A stretch of DNA of 64,000 nt from Hepsetus odoe (Eukaryota; Chordata; Actinopteri; Characiformes; Hepsetidae). The translations under genes were made by a program, and so were the position numbers. Location: assembly GCA_017165825.1 (NCBI GenBank), contig CM029370.1, positions 13,422,920 to 13,486,919 on the forward strand, read 5' to 3'. Positions 36,910 to 48,432 of the stretch are shown in pieces. Position 1 is the stretch's first letter. Each line of letters starts with the position of its first letter. Below the pieces are notes generated by a model. The model did not search any database. It was not told the DNA's origin and saw only the letters and a program-made list of their open reading frames with translations.

Positions 36910-37058
36910 CTGTGAACATAGTGCAGCTGGTGCACAGAGTCGATGGCCAAAACCATCTCTGCCAGGTAGAATTTTGCCATGTCCTCAGGCAATCGATCCT
37001 CAAACTTGCTCAGCAAGGTCAGTAGATCTCCACCTACATAGTAGTCCATCACCAAGTA
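36910..37058 (-). CDS. cdc42bpa: exon: kinase hinge to HRD
   Basis: The 149-nt exon encodes the hinge YLVMDYYVGGDLLTLLSKF, then EDRLPEDMAKFYLAEMVLAI and DSVHQLHYVHR. The Arg of the HRD motif is split across the donor (AG|gtaagc). The acceptor is tttctgaag. Confidence 0.96.
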
Positions 37059-37569
37059 CTTCAGAAAGAGAAGATGAAGAGGATGATGTGAGACAATGTT
37101 CTTCCACAAAACAGCCAAAGAGGAAAGAAGCCTAGCGTCGTTCACTTTCGTCTCTCAATTCCCTTACTATCTTCCATTATCATCATCAGTAACCAATCAC
37201 GTCAGTGACTGAAGCATCTCCTGTGTTTAAAGAAAAGGTTAATATGCATTATCATACTGAGTGAGTATTGAGTGTTGTTTCGCTATTCAACTGTAACTAT
37301 TTTGAGGCATCCAAACTCTCCTGCATCTATACTCAACTCTGTGATGCAGTCTGTTGTCAAGGAAATTCATAGAGACATCAAAAACCAATGATATATAACT
37401 TAGACTGACTAGATAGGTAGACAGACAGACAAAAGATAGAGATATCTTATCTGGGAGGGAGGGGAAGAGAAAGATAGAGAGAAAAAGCTATTTATTTACT
37501 CTAAAGGAAATTTCACAGCAGGAAAAAACAGTGTTCATAAGGTGCAGATATGCAACTTAATATGGTTTA

Positions 37570-37600
37570 AAATAATAATAATAATAATAATAATAATACA
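37570..37600. repeat. (AAT)n microsatellite
   Basis: About ten AAT units. Confidence 0.9.
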
Positions 37601-38142
37601 CCACTACACAGTATACAAAGTGCAAAACAGGCAGGCATGAAAGTGAGAAGTGCAGTGTAAGGTGAAATATATTTACAGAAAGTGTAAATATATTTACACA
37701 CAGAAGCCTGCATTAATATAAGATTATAATATAAGAATAAGCTCTAGCATTAAGTATTAAGTACCATCCATTTGCTAGGACTCTCTCAGTGACATGGTAA
37801 TACCAGTGGTAGGAGTGAAGGAAAGCTTGTTTTTCCTCCAAGTCATGTGATGCCAGCCACCGCATCTTTCAAAACTGCAGCTAGCTTAACATAATTCAAC
37901 ACACTTGGAGGAGATCATTTGTTGCCAATTCTGTTGAGCTATGCCCAGCATCATGCTGAATGATAGAGGTTAAGGACGCCATCCTAAGTACCAAAAGACA
38001 GCAGGGCCATTCTGTCTTGGACTAGCAGCCATTCATAGCTTTGGCATTTCTGTGGAAAGAACCCAAAATTTCTAGCTAATAGAGATGATGCTCAGAATGC
38101 TTGAACAGCTGCACCACTGTTTGAGCTTACTGAAGAAAGGAG

Positions 38143-38148
38143 GGGGGG

Positions 38149-38174
<26 letters not shown>
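38143..38174. repeat. poly(A) tract
   Basis: A run of A interrupted only near its start by a G-rich lead. Possibly the tail of an unidentified retro-insertion. Confidence 0.85.
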
Positions 38175-38181
<7 letters not shown>

Positions 38182-39439
38182 AGATTACCATCTAAATATT
38201 TTTTGGATGTAATGGAATCAATTCCATTGATAATCGACAGCTCTGTACTTTTCTTTTTCTTTTTTCTCCAGGCTTTTCCTATTTACTGCCTGGCTGTAAA
38301 GTCCACCACCTCTGGTTTGACCTTTACAGGGCCCGTTATTTTACATGGTTCAGCCAAGGTCCAAACCAGGGGGAAAAGAAACTCTTATCTACAGCAGCTA
38401 CACCCGGCAACCTGCATCTTTTCATTCGCCCACTCTCCCGTCTCCTGTCATTCTCTCAAACCTACACACAATCTTGAATCCCTTCTCTTTCTAATCCGTC
38501 TTTCATCAGTTTCTCTCACTCAGTAGGAGATAACTGCATATAAATAAAAACATCTGACCTCCGAAATTCAAAGAGTGTGAAAGGCCGCTGTTAGTGCAAC
38601 TACTCTTATCACCACTGTCTCATAACAACCGGAGAAACGAGAATTCTACAGTTCTACACAATAGACAGGCAAGCCATGCATAAGCTGATGAGTGGCGAAA
38701 ATTTAATTAGTACTATTAGACCAATACTGGAATTACAGACATTTTTTTTTTTTTTACAACCACTAATTCGCAACTGCTGGGAATTTATTTCAGCTCACTG
38801 AAAAGGAAATTATAATGGATAACTCCTAACCGACAATGTACATTCGTCAGAGTTTTACATTGGGATCTAACATTTTTGAAATAATGTTACATCCGAAAAA
38901 AACACCACAGAAACCTATGTACACGTTGCAAAAATTGTCTGGCTTAGCTTTGTCATTACCTTACAAACTTAAAGGAGTATAGGAGCATTTTACTGGTAAT
39001 ATATTTTCTTTTAAAATGCCCAAAATGCAAAACATTATCAATTATTTTCATTGTTATCAGCAACAACGGTGCATCAGTGCATACCTACATTTGAATGCCT
39101 TTTCCAACAATATAAAAGCACGTCTTTGGGCAAACACTATGGCATTTCCACGAATAATCATGTTTATCAGCTGTTGAAATCATGTAGCCTTAACTCCCAC
39201 AGATAATCTATAACACAGCATCCCTTTTTTCCCCCTCACTGCTCCATATACACAAACACAGACACAGGAAAATGTGTCTCACTCAGTAGGGGTCTGAGAC
39301 AGCTAAACACACACTGCCAGCTGTGAGATCATTTCCCCTGAAATGCACTGTCTGTGACAGCAGATTCACGAACAACACCATCTTCCCGTTACAGCTTATC
39401 TGTGATGAACAGGCAGAAAGAAATCCAAATGTATTTCTT

Positions 39440-39540
39440 TCAATGTGAACCATGAATTAAAGTCTACACCTGCAGCCCAGCTCTCGTGGGAGAAAGACAG
39501 GGATACACCCTTGCAAAGGTCTCCAGTCCATCGCAGGGCA

Positions 39541-39577
<37 letters not shown>

Positions 39578-39660
39578 CTACGGGCAATTTAGCATCTCCA
39601 ATCCACCTGATTAGAAGACAGCACTACCCACCGCATCACCGTGCTATCCAGTTTCATATT
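39440..39660. mobile_element. interspersed repeat with (CA)n core
   Basis: ccagtccatcgcagggcaga leads into a CA run (39541-39573), then cgggcaatttagcatctcca. This arrangement is common in fish intergenic repeats. No coding part is visible. Confidence 0.5.
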
Positions 39661-39795
39661 AGTGTATATATTTTTTTAAGCCAGATCACATTTCATGTAC
39701 TGGATAGTCTAAAAGTTTGAGTTTTTGAGCCCTTTACACTTCTTTACCCTTCATACTGACCAGTAACAGGTCATCCAACAACAAGAATTTCTCAC

Positions 39796-39891
39796 CAAGT
39801 TGTTCTCATCCTGGAAGGCATAATGTAACGTGGTGATCCACTGGCTGTCTCCATTCACCAGCACGTCCCGCTCTTCCCGAAAGCATGCCGT
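39796..39891 (-). CDS. cdc42bpa: exon: kinase alpha-C helix region
   Basis: The 96-nt phase 0-0 exon encodes 32 residues, TACFREERDVLVNGD then SQWITTLHYAFQDENNL. It contains the FREERDVL helix, which supplies the conserved Glu pairing with the catalytic Lys. The acceptor is cctcacag and the donor gtgaga. Confidence 0.96.
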
Positions 39892-40245
39892 CTGTGAGGT
39901 AAATCACATGACAGGAAGTCATTTTTAAATGGCATATACCCCATCAATCAGGCTGACCCCTCACAAAAGTGACCCTTTAATCCTACACCATGGACGAAAA
40001 GGAGTCATTTGCTCATAGCCAAAACATTTGTTATTGTTTATAATAATTTTCCATGAAAGAAAGACAGAAGTGGAGGTATTGTTCTATGCTGTTGAAGGTT
40101 GGAATCCCCAAGAGAAAGATGAAAATAGATTAAATGAGCCGAACATATAAATGGGTAAAACACATTGACAATCAGCCTAAAAAACAAGCGTTCTTCTGAA
40201 AAAGGCTTACAGCATGTGGAGTTCTCATTTAAAAATTATGCCCAC

Positions 40246-40329
40246 CTCAGCTCTCTTGAGCATCTCCCATTTGTTCAGAATCTTCATAGCAAACACTTTG
40301 TCAGCATTCTTGACCTTTACAACAGCCAC
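40246..40329 (-). CDS. cdc42bpa: exon: kinase N-lobe with catalytic lysine
   Basis: The 84-nt phase 0-0 exon encodes 28 residues, VAVVKVKNADKVFAMK then ILNKWEMLKRAE. The ATP-anchoring Lys of the FAMK motif is the codon at 40282-40284. The acceptor is tttgcag and the donor gtgggc. Confidence 0.96.
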
Positions 40330-40755
40330 CTGCAAAGAGAGGCAGCATCAGCATACCAATATACAATCTGATCAACACTCTGCCCATAAAAGAAACAAAT
40401 AAACGACAACATTGAGGAAGACTTGGGATCAACCTTTGGAATACAATTCCAATTCAAAGTGAAGTTCTCTCTGTGAAAAGGTTTTCCTATGCATTCTCTT
40501 AGTACCAGTGGAAAAAAAACTCTTTAAACATCAATTATGAAAAAGGTAAAGCCTGAAGTTTAAGTCTTCAGTATAAAACATGATATATATTTTTTAATAT
40601 TTGAAGGCTGCCAACACAGTGAGTGCTTGAGACACATAACTAAATATCACACTCATACATGAAGAAGAACAGGGAACTTTAGAATTTGTAAAAGCTTATG
40701 CCACAACTTTTTATAAAATGAAGAAAAGAGGCCTGAAGTGAGATTTGTTGATAAA

Positions 40756-40950
40756 GTGAAGTGAAAGTGACTAAAACACAGCACAACACAACACAACGCA
40801 ATTCAACCTCTGTGTTTCACCCAAACACACACGTGTGTGTGCAGCAGGGGGCAGCTTGAAAGCTGAAAACCACCCGGGGAACAGTGACAGGACCTTGCTC
40901 AAGGGTACCTCAGGGCAACTCCCTAACCACTAGGCTACCACTGCCCATAT
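40756..40950 (-). mobile_element. tRNA-derived SINE (GGGGCAGCGGTGG family), internally deleted
   Basis: On the minus strand it starts GGGCAGTGGTAGCCTAGTGG. The B-box region is missing, so cagggcaactccctaaccac runs directly into the head. The tail has the family's gaagtgaaagtgact. Confidence 0.75.
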
Positions 40951-41834
40951 AATGATGTTAGGAAATTAGGTAGAACAACTAACTGCTCTCTAGAGTTTTT
41001 GCTTGTAGACTCTATGAAAAGCACTTGTTATATATGAACAGAAACATTAAACCTGTATTCAAATAATATTTTAACAAAAAGTATTATACAAGTATTTCTT
41101 GGCTAATGTATTACTGCCTTGACAACCAAGGTCATCTATAAAGGAAAGATTTCTGAAAATTACAACAAAGGTATAAATGGAGCAAATGCACTTCGCTTTA
41201 GTTTAAGGCCTCTATAGTTAATACAGTGTTGTTTAAATCTTCGAAATTTTTGAGTAGTGCAATACGCTTTATGTATGTTATTCAGTGTTAATGCTCGTCC
41301 CATTCAAATCCTTATGCGGGCAGCTTTCAACTCAAGTGTACCCAAACATTCTTTTTATGTGCCAGTCTCCCAGGAGAATAAAGGAATCGCTGCACTTTTT
41401 TTTGCCTCAAAACAGATCATCACTGGAGCTTCCACCAGCTGCTGAAATAAAAAAAAAAAATGCAAAACATCAAGACACAAGACCAGGCCTGCAGCTGAAA
41501 AGGCCTCTAATGTTTTCAGGCTGTCAGTTCTTGGAGCATAAACTCTAGCATTAAGGTAACACAACACTAATGCTCTGGCAACATTTCTATTTTCCTCACA
41601 GCGATCTGATCGATGAGGAAGTTCCCTGCTCTTGGCTGTGCATTTTGTCTGAAACCTTCATTATTCCAGTTCTTCAGAATTCATTATATCCAAAGGACAA
41701 TAGGAAAAGTAGCATTTTCCAACTCGGTCCCAGTCCTGTGGTTCTGAAATAAAAAAAAATTTGGACTGTCTGGATGCAAAACATAGGTATAATATATACC
41801 AATCAGGCTGAATTGTCCATCATATCCCACAGGT

Positions 41835-42600
41835 TTCATCAAATTATATTAATATTAATAATCTTTGCAGTAAGGCAAGGAGCATTTTCCTGCTGAAAGG
41901 AAAATCCCATTAGGAAATACCATTGCTCTAAAGTTGATCTGCAACAAAGTGTAACAAAGTCTAGGTATGTCAGTAGCATTCACATAAATGCCACTCCCAA
42001 GGTTTCCCAAACATTGGTCAGGGTATCAAGTTGTCTCTACCGTCTTGCCTTCGTTCCATTGTGCACCATGGTGCCAACTCTTTCACATTTAAGCAACAAA
42101 CATGAACAAGGGCATTCACAAGCTGTAAAAGACCGTGAGCTGTAAAAGAAAGTGACGCCACCTTCTTCTATTGCTCCGTGGTCCAATTCTGATGGTCTCA
42201 TGTCCATGACAGTTGACAGAGGTAGCTTCTTTCCCCACTCACACGCAGACATGCACATAGCTGTTGTCGGCATTAACCTTTTTGGCAATCTGGGCTACAG
42301 TAGCTCTTCTTTGGGGGTTTTACCAGACAGGCTAACTGTGTTTTGACACATTTTTTAATCATAGCCAGTATTCGGAGCCATAGTGTGTTCAGACCAGACA
42401 GATGGGCTGCCTTTCCTTAAATCACCTTTGGCTTGTATTAACCACTGCATACTGGCAGCACCCCACAAGACCTGCTTTTTTTGGAGGTGCTCTGACCCAG
42501 TTGTAAAGCCATGACAGTTTGGTCCTGGTCAAAGTGACTCAGTTACTTGCCTATTTTTCTTGCATTCAATATACATCAAGAACGTTTACATATAGGTCAC
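41835..42600. mobile_element. diverged fish interspersed repeat (same family as 331-575)
   Basis: Landmarks in order: cattttcctgctgaaaggaa, ttctattgctccgtggtcca, acagtagctcttctttgggg, and caccccacaagacctgcttt followed by gaggtgctctgacccagttg. The order matches the internal part of the repeat whose terminus is at 331. It is heavily diverged. Confidence 0.55.
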
Positions 42601-43436
42601 ACCTCTAAAACTAAGATTGTTATTTTCTTGCATCCTTGATGCGCTCCTAGAGTTTGAATATTTTTATTAAACCTAAACTTGATTTGATTCGGAAGAGTAG
42701 TTTCAAGACTTAACAGTCGTTCCTAGCCCTTTACAACTGTTTAGTCATTTGAGAAATAATTCCATGCCTTTACAAATTATTTCATTTGGTTCTTAATTTA
42801 TACTTGTACATGGTGCAAGCTCTCAAACTATAAAACCAACTGAAGTATCAGTTTTAAGGATTATAAATAAGTAAATACAATTTACTAGATTTAGTAAAAT
42901 AGAAAATAGACATATAGAAACAATCTTAATCTCAGACACTTGCTAAAAAGGACTCCAGGGTATGCTCAAGCATACCAAACTAGCTTCAGCTTTCCGCCTC
43001 ATTTAATCCACCAGGAGGTTAAATGTAACTGGTCTCAAACTAAATCTGCCTTTCATTTCACTGCAGTTTTTCCCACAGCTTCACTTCCTTTATAATGCTG
43101 TTCTGGTAATGGCTAAAACAAAAAAAAAAAAAAAGGGAAAATATGAGAGTGAGTTTGTGCTGGGTTTCCATTAGCTGCTAATTCCAGCTGGATAGCACAG
43201 AGAAGACCCGGGGCCGGAAAAGCACAGTGGAGAGCAGCGTGCTTGAGAAAAAAGAAAAAGAGAGGAGATTGTGAAGGAGTTTCAGCACATTTAATGCCTT
43301 CACAAGTTACGAAAAGCACACGAATACAACAGTATGCTGTGCAACATTTTGTCGTTATTATCATTACAATATTCATAATGTTATTTTTGGAAGGGGCCTT
43401 AATCAGATATATGACTCATGACATGCATTATATATA

Positions 43437-43986
43437 CAGTTCTGTGCAAAAGTTTTAGGCAGGTGTGGAAAAAATGCTGTAAACAAAGAATGCTTTCAAA
43501 AATATAAATAATGATTGTTTATTTTTATCAATTTACAAAATGCAAAGTGAGCGAACAAAAGAAAAATCTTAATAAAATCAATATCTGGTGTTACTACCTT
43601 TTGCCTTCAAACCAGCATCAGTTCTTCTGGCCCCCACAGAGCCCTGATCTCAACATCATCCAGTGTGTCTGGATTACATGAAGAGACAGAAGGATGTGAG
43701 GAAGCCTACATCCACAGAAGATCTGTGGTTAGTTCTCCAAGATGTTTGGAACGACCTACCAGCCGAGTTCCTTCAAAAACTGAGCCCAGGTGTACCTAGA
43801 AGAATTGATGCTGTTTTGAAGGCAAAGGGTGGTCACACCAAATATTGATTTGATTTAGATTCTCTTTTGTTCATTCACTGCATTTTGTTGATTGATGAAA
43901 ATAAATGATTAACACTTCCATTTTTAAAAGCATTCTTTGTTTACAGCATTTTTTCCACACCCACCTAAAGCTTTTGCACAGTACTG
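43437..43986 (+). mobile_element. Tc1-like element, internally deleted (copy 3)
   Basis: Nearly identical in structure to copy 2 and sharing its internal breakpoint (tcagttcttct joined to ggcccccacagagccctg). It retains KRQKDVRKPTSTEDLWLVLQ and the end AVLKAKGGHTKY. A one-base loss after tgtgtctgg breaks the frame relative to copy 2. Confidence 0.9.
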
Positions 43987-44543
43987 TATGTGTCACGGAG
44001 AAATAGCAGTTTCCTATATTTCATAAATTATAAGGCTGTTGTTTCAGTGAGCTACCATATGTAACAAAATTGTATCGATTACTGAGTACTAATTATTTAT
44101 GACAGCTTTTGGTAATAATTCATGCAAGAAAAATGCAAGTTATTTAAAAAATAAATAAATAAATAAGAAAAGACAGAATTGTAAAGGTTTCTGACTAAAA
44201 TGGCTAAAAAAACAAACATTCCTTGTGTGTAAAAGCAACACTGATGGCAGATCTGGTACAGGCCAGGTGGCAAGAAGCTGCTTTTTCAGTCACCGTGAAA
44301 TAAAACTCCAATAAAAAGGTCTGTTAAACAAGCCATGGGGGTTTTAGCACCGGGCTCCTCTCCAGACCCCCTTCTTGGTTCAAAAGGCCAAAGCTGAGCG
44401 ACCAGGCCCCAGCATGTAATCCAATCACACCAGCCTTCTTGGCATGCTTACCTGTCTACAAAACATTCCCCAGTGAATACATCATGTTTGGTGACATTAC
44501 AAAAATGCCTTAACTGCCAAAAGTGTTTTTCATTCATGCACTG

Positions 44544-44546
<3 letters not shown>

Positions 44547-44578
<32 letters not shown>
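44547..44578. repeat. poly(A) tract
   Basis: Over 30 consecutive A residues. Confidence 0.95.
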
Positions 44579-44581
<3 letters not shown>

Positions 44582-44990
44582 CACCTCACCAGTTACCTAA
44601 CATGTTCAACCAAAAGAAGGAAATTCACACGCTCAAACGCATGCTTAATTACTATTACTGTCATACCACATTATCATTTTGCCATTGGTCAAAAAAATTG
44701 CAAACACTTTAAACAACACCCATGGCATTCTGAAACAACCAGAGCTACAAGCTGACACAACCACTACAGTCCTAAAAGAATACTATACTTTAGATCATTT
44801 TTTATGATACATCAAATATAAACCCGAGCCTTTATAAACAGGCCGTTTTTGTTTAAGCTGTATTTTTTATATAGTCCTCTGGGCAATGCTGAAATATTTA
44901 TTTGGTTCGATATGCTAAGATGGGCCTTAATGAGGCACAAAGGTCTTACTATGAGAATCAAAATCACACAATAACTCAATGCATGCATAC

Positions 44991-45082
44991 CTCTCCGAAA
45001 GCTCCTCTGCCGATAACCTTCAGGATCTCAAAGTCTTCTTTGTGAAGGCGCAGCTGCTTCACCTTGGAGGTAAATGGTTTGG
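44991..45082 (-). CDS. cdc42bpa: exon: end of N-terminal extension and kinase glycine loop
   Basis: The 92-nt exon opens with two bases completing a split Ala codon (G|CC), then encodes KPFTSKVKQLRLHKEDFE and the ATP-binding loop IGRGAFGE. The acceptor is tctacag and the donor gtatgc. The peptide matches the MRCK-alpha segment just before kinase subdomain I. The upstream partner exon must end in phase 1 with G. I found none between here and 64000. Confidence 0.95.
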
Positions 45083-45133
45083 CTGTAGAGTAAAAGGACA
45101 GATCAATATAAGCAACAATGTAATAAAATGACA

Positions 45134-46465
45134 TACAGTGGTACTTGCAAGTTTTTGAACCCTTTAGCACTTCTTATATCTATGCATAAATATGGCCTAA
45201 AACAGAATTGAGATTTCAAAAGAAAACGCAACTAAACAAATAAGAAAGATAATAATACAAGATTTTGACTTATTTTGGAAAATTCGTTCTACTGAAATGC
45301 ACCACAAGTTCCACCACAGAGAAAACCTTCAGCTCGAAAACTTTATTCAACTTTTACCGTTATTTGGTCATTTGGTTTTTGTGCTTAGGGTCAAATTCTG
45401 ACATTTTCCTTTGGAATTCATTGGTAATATTACAACTTTATTGTTCATCACTTGTGATTACATCAGTGTTGGCAAGTCATCCAGATGTAGGAAAATGGCT
45501 CTAAATCAAAACACCACCACGTTTCACAAATGTGATCAGGTTTTCTGTTGGCATGCAGCCTTTTTCTCCAAACGTTCCCATTTAAACCAAAAATGTACAT
45601 TTTAGCAAAAGGCTTCTGGCTTGTCTGCATTAGTAGTGGTCAAGTGATATTTATTTTCGAAATGGAAAACCATTAGAAAACAGTAGTCCTATTTCTGTAT
45701 GTTAATAGAGGCTTCTTTTATTACATTTTAATAACTGAAATAGATAATTTTATCACACAAAATGGCAAAACAGAAAATGTACAGTTAATAGGCAAACCTG
45801 TCACTACAGCGTTCTTATTAGAATACAGCTTTTGAATAGTTTATAGTTTATTTTTGTTCAAAACCAAATGGTTGGAGTTGCAAACTGTCACAGGTAAATC
45901 AAAGTGTGCTAAACTACCTTTAGACAGAGCAAAAGCTGCCTCAACATTAGAAACTTAAAAACGAACTTTTGATCAATGTGTTTGATCAAGTATTCACTTT
46001 TACAGGTCATATGTAGTGCCTTGTAAAAGTTAATGACATCTGTCTGAGCAGAGGACCGAGTCCTGTGTTTCACAGACTATGCTGATGACCTTGCTACTGA
46101 TGACTGGTTTTTGTTTAGCTTTCCTACAGTGGAACTATTGCTGTGTCTGTGTGGCTGCATGTGGCTACACAAATGCTAACACATCTTTATTAACACTTTA
46201 TTAACACCTTCATAAACTATTTTTTTTACGTTTACGTTTACTATTTTTAAACGTTTTTAAACCTGTTTTCACCCTAAAGAGCACCAACAATTCTAGGCCC
46301 TTGGAAATATCCTTTGTTTGTGCCATGATACACTTCCACAAACATGTTGTGAATATCTGACTTGAACCAACCCGCAATCTTTAAATAAATAAAGTACCTA
46401 AGTCACACCCGATCATTATCCCATTGACTGAAAACATCCGACTCCTATTTCATATTCACATTTAC
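45134..46465 (-). mobile_element. decayed Tc1-like element
   Basis: The left end is acagtggtacttgcaagttt then tgaaccctttag. Internal landmarks in order: cacgtttcacaaatgtgatc, gcttctggcttgtctgc, gtgccatgatacacttccac, and atcccattgactgaaaacat. This is the order of a common fish Tc1-like transposon in reverse orientation. The central part is largely unrecognisable, so extent is approximate. Confidence 0.7.
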
Positions 46466-46904
46466 TGTATTTTTAAAATGGGTAGTTTTGCCACAAACAT
46501 TTGTAATGTTACAAAAAATGGCCAGGTATATTACTAAAGTCAGAAACATCAATAACTAACAAACTTCTAAGCATTACTGTATGCAATCTAAATGGCAAAA
46601 TGACTAAAAATGAATCAAGTTAACCAAGTGTTTAAGGAAAAACATTATGCTTCAGTTTAGCTGTAACAAAGGCCTGTAACAAAGTGATAAAAGTGATCAG
46701 CTCAAACATAAGTTGTGGGTGATAAAAAGTTGCCATAAATCAAGTCTTAAAGTGGGCGTTTGATGACTGAGGCCTACGATTTCAACCAAACTAAACAGTG
46801 CAATATAAGCACCTAATACAAATGAGTAAATTGCCAATTACCAAATTCAGTCAGTCATTGTTTTGTACTGGGGTTTTTAGTGTTCCCAAATTTGCAGATA
46901 TAAA

Positions 46905-46935
46905 AGGGGCAGCGGTGGCCTGTGATTAGGAGAAA
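46905..46935 (+). mobile_element. truncated SINE head
   Basis: ggggcagcggtggcctgtga then breaks into unrelated sequence. It keeps only the A-box half of the SINE family whose nearly complete copy begins at 47022. Confidence 0.6.
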
Positions 46936-46944
46936 CAGAAAGAA

Positions 46945-47025
46945 ATTGGCAGCCCACGCTTCTTGGTTGCATCTTACCTGTCATTGCCCAAAGCCCAAAG
47001 CAAAGCCTTTCTAGATTTAAAAAGA
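46945..47025. repeat. repeat block, paired with 48352-48432
   Basis: gcagcccacgcttcttg, a variable spacer, then acccaaagcaaagc-type sequence and tttcta recur with small differences at 48352-48432. The family is not recognised. Confidence 0.6.
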
Positions 47026-47250
47026 GGCAGCAGTGGCCTAGTGGTTAGGGACTAAGCCACAGGAACAGAAGGTCATGGGTTCAAATTCCAGTTGGTTGCC
47101 CTGAGGTACCCTTTAGCAAGGTCATGTCCCCATCACTGCTCCCCGGGCACTAGATATAGCTGCTCCACTGTGTGGGTTAAATGCAGAGGATGCATTTTGT
47201 TGTGGTTCACTGTGCTGTGCTTCACAGTGACAAAGAGTTACTTTCACTTC
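47022..47250 (+). mobile_element. tRNA-derived SINE (GGGGCAGCGGTGG family)
   Basis: It starts gaggcagcagtggcctagtg and has the B-box-like gggttcaaattcc. It passes through cactgctccccgggcac and ends agttactttcacttc. Confidence 0.8.
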
Positions 47251-48351
47251 CCTTCCACACCTACACGAGCTTGACAAGAAACCTACATTTCTAGTTGTTC
47301 TTGGTTTGACTTGTTTGACTTGAAATTTCATTTCAGGATAGCTAGATAAATGGGTTAAATTCAGCCTGATAACACAAGAACAAAGCTCCATCCTTGAATT
47401 AATCATATGCTTTAAAACCTGCCATATGCCTGTCCGTGATCCGAATTGTATTCAGTTTGTAAAGCTCAACCCTAAAATAGTTAATCTGGACAATTAGCTG
47501 ATGATATACTGTGTTTCGTACATGCAAAAAAGTACCTATACACGGAACCAAACACAATCAGTTTGTGTGATGTAAAACTGCTATTGTATTTTTTTCTATC
47601 CAACTGGTGAAACATGGTCCATTCATATGATCCTTTTTGTGAAATCACTTTAAGTAACTGGGATCAGGTGTGCATAACTAACAGGAATACCACTATGTGA
47701 AACATGGAAAACGGCATTGCCCTAAAAAAGATCCACTGCCAACATGATCAAAGCTGTAAACAGATAACCAAACTCAATACTCCATTTACAAACAGTAGAC
47801 ACAGAGAACCTGAGGTGAGTTTTGATCGATTTGTCATTGGCAAGTCATCACCATATCAGAACATGGCGAGGTTCACCATCACAAAATTAATTATGCCCAA
47901 GTAGTTCTTTTAACCAATACTAAAGAAAGCCCACCTTTGGTTTCCAAAAGTCCCTTTCAAGCAAGGCATCTGCCCATTGGTTAAAAAACAATATAAGTCA
48001 CCATGTTTTCTGTTTCTCCTCTAACTACAGGCACACACTTTAGTTATAAAATAGGCATAAAATATTGTCTATAGCAGCAGTCGATAGAGAGGTTTTAAAG
48101 TTTTCCAACAAAGAAAATCATTTAGAACGCTTTTAGGAAAACCAAATCTGGTGTGATTATTCCATGACACTACATCCAAGAACAGTTCTGGTACCTTTAC
48201 TTTCTACAAGTGCATGTTGGGTCAAAGCACAGCATGCCAAGTCGGTCACACATGCCCCTGAGCCATGGAAGTCTAGCTCTTGGAAAAGCAGCAGAACGTG
48301 GGAACTCAGGATGGCAAGGGCTAGTATCAGACCAATGACGTGATAAGGAGA

Positions 48352-48432
48352 GAAATCTGCAGCCCACGCTTCTTGCCTGTACCTTTTCCAACGTGTAAAA
48401 TTACCCAAAGCAAAGCATTTCTAAACGGCTTT
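48352..48432. repeat. repeat block, paired with 46945-47025
   Basis: This second copy of the gcagcccacgcttcttg ... aaagcaaagc block lies about 1.4 kb from the first in the same orientation. No terminal repeats are evident. Confidence 0.6.

Larger units (their letters stand above)
37059..39795 (-). other. cdc42bpa: 2.7-kb intron
   Basis: It contains an (AAT)n run near 37570, a poly(A) run at 38143-38174 and a CA-bearing interspersed repeat (39440-39660). Nothing else is recognised. Confidence 0.75.
40330..44990 (-). other. cdc42bpa: 4.7-kb intron of the kinase domain
   Basis: It holds a SINE (40756-40950), a diverged interspersed repeat (41835-42600), Tc1 copy 3 (43437-43986) and a long poly(A) run (44547-44578). 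I see no extra exon. Confidence 0.75.
82..45082 (-). other. cdc42bpa: cdc42bpa (MRCK-alpha) gene, partial: 36 coding exons
   Basis: This Ser/Thr kinase of the DMPK/ROCK/MRCK branch of the AGC family is an effector of GTP-bound CDC42. It promotes myosin II light-chain phosphorylation (directly and by inhibiting myosin phosphatase) and works in lamellipodial actomyosin, polarity and nuclear positioning. That is family knowledge. The sequence shows kinase, coiled coil, C1, PH, CNH and CRIB in the canonical order. The exons join in one frame for 1,589 codons, against about 1,700 residues for vertebrate MRCK-alpha. Missing are roughly the first 60 residues (start exon) and the Ser-rich tail after the CRIB. 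Paralogue choice rests on strong similarity to mammalian MRCK-alpha, recalled without a search, in CNH, C1 and linker. No frameshift or in-frame stop was found, so the gene looks functional. Whether it is the a or b teleost duplicate is open. Confidence 0.96.
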
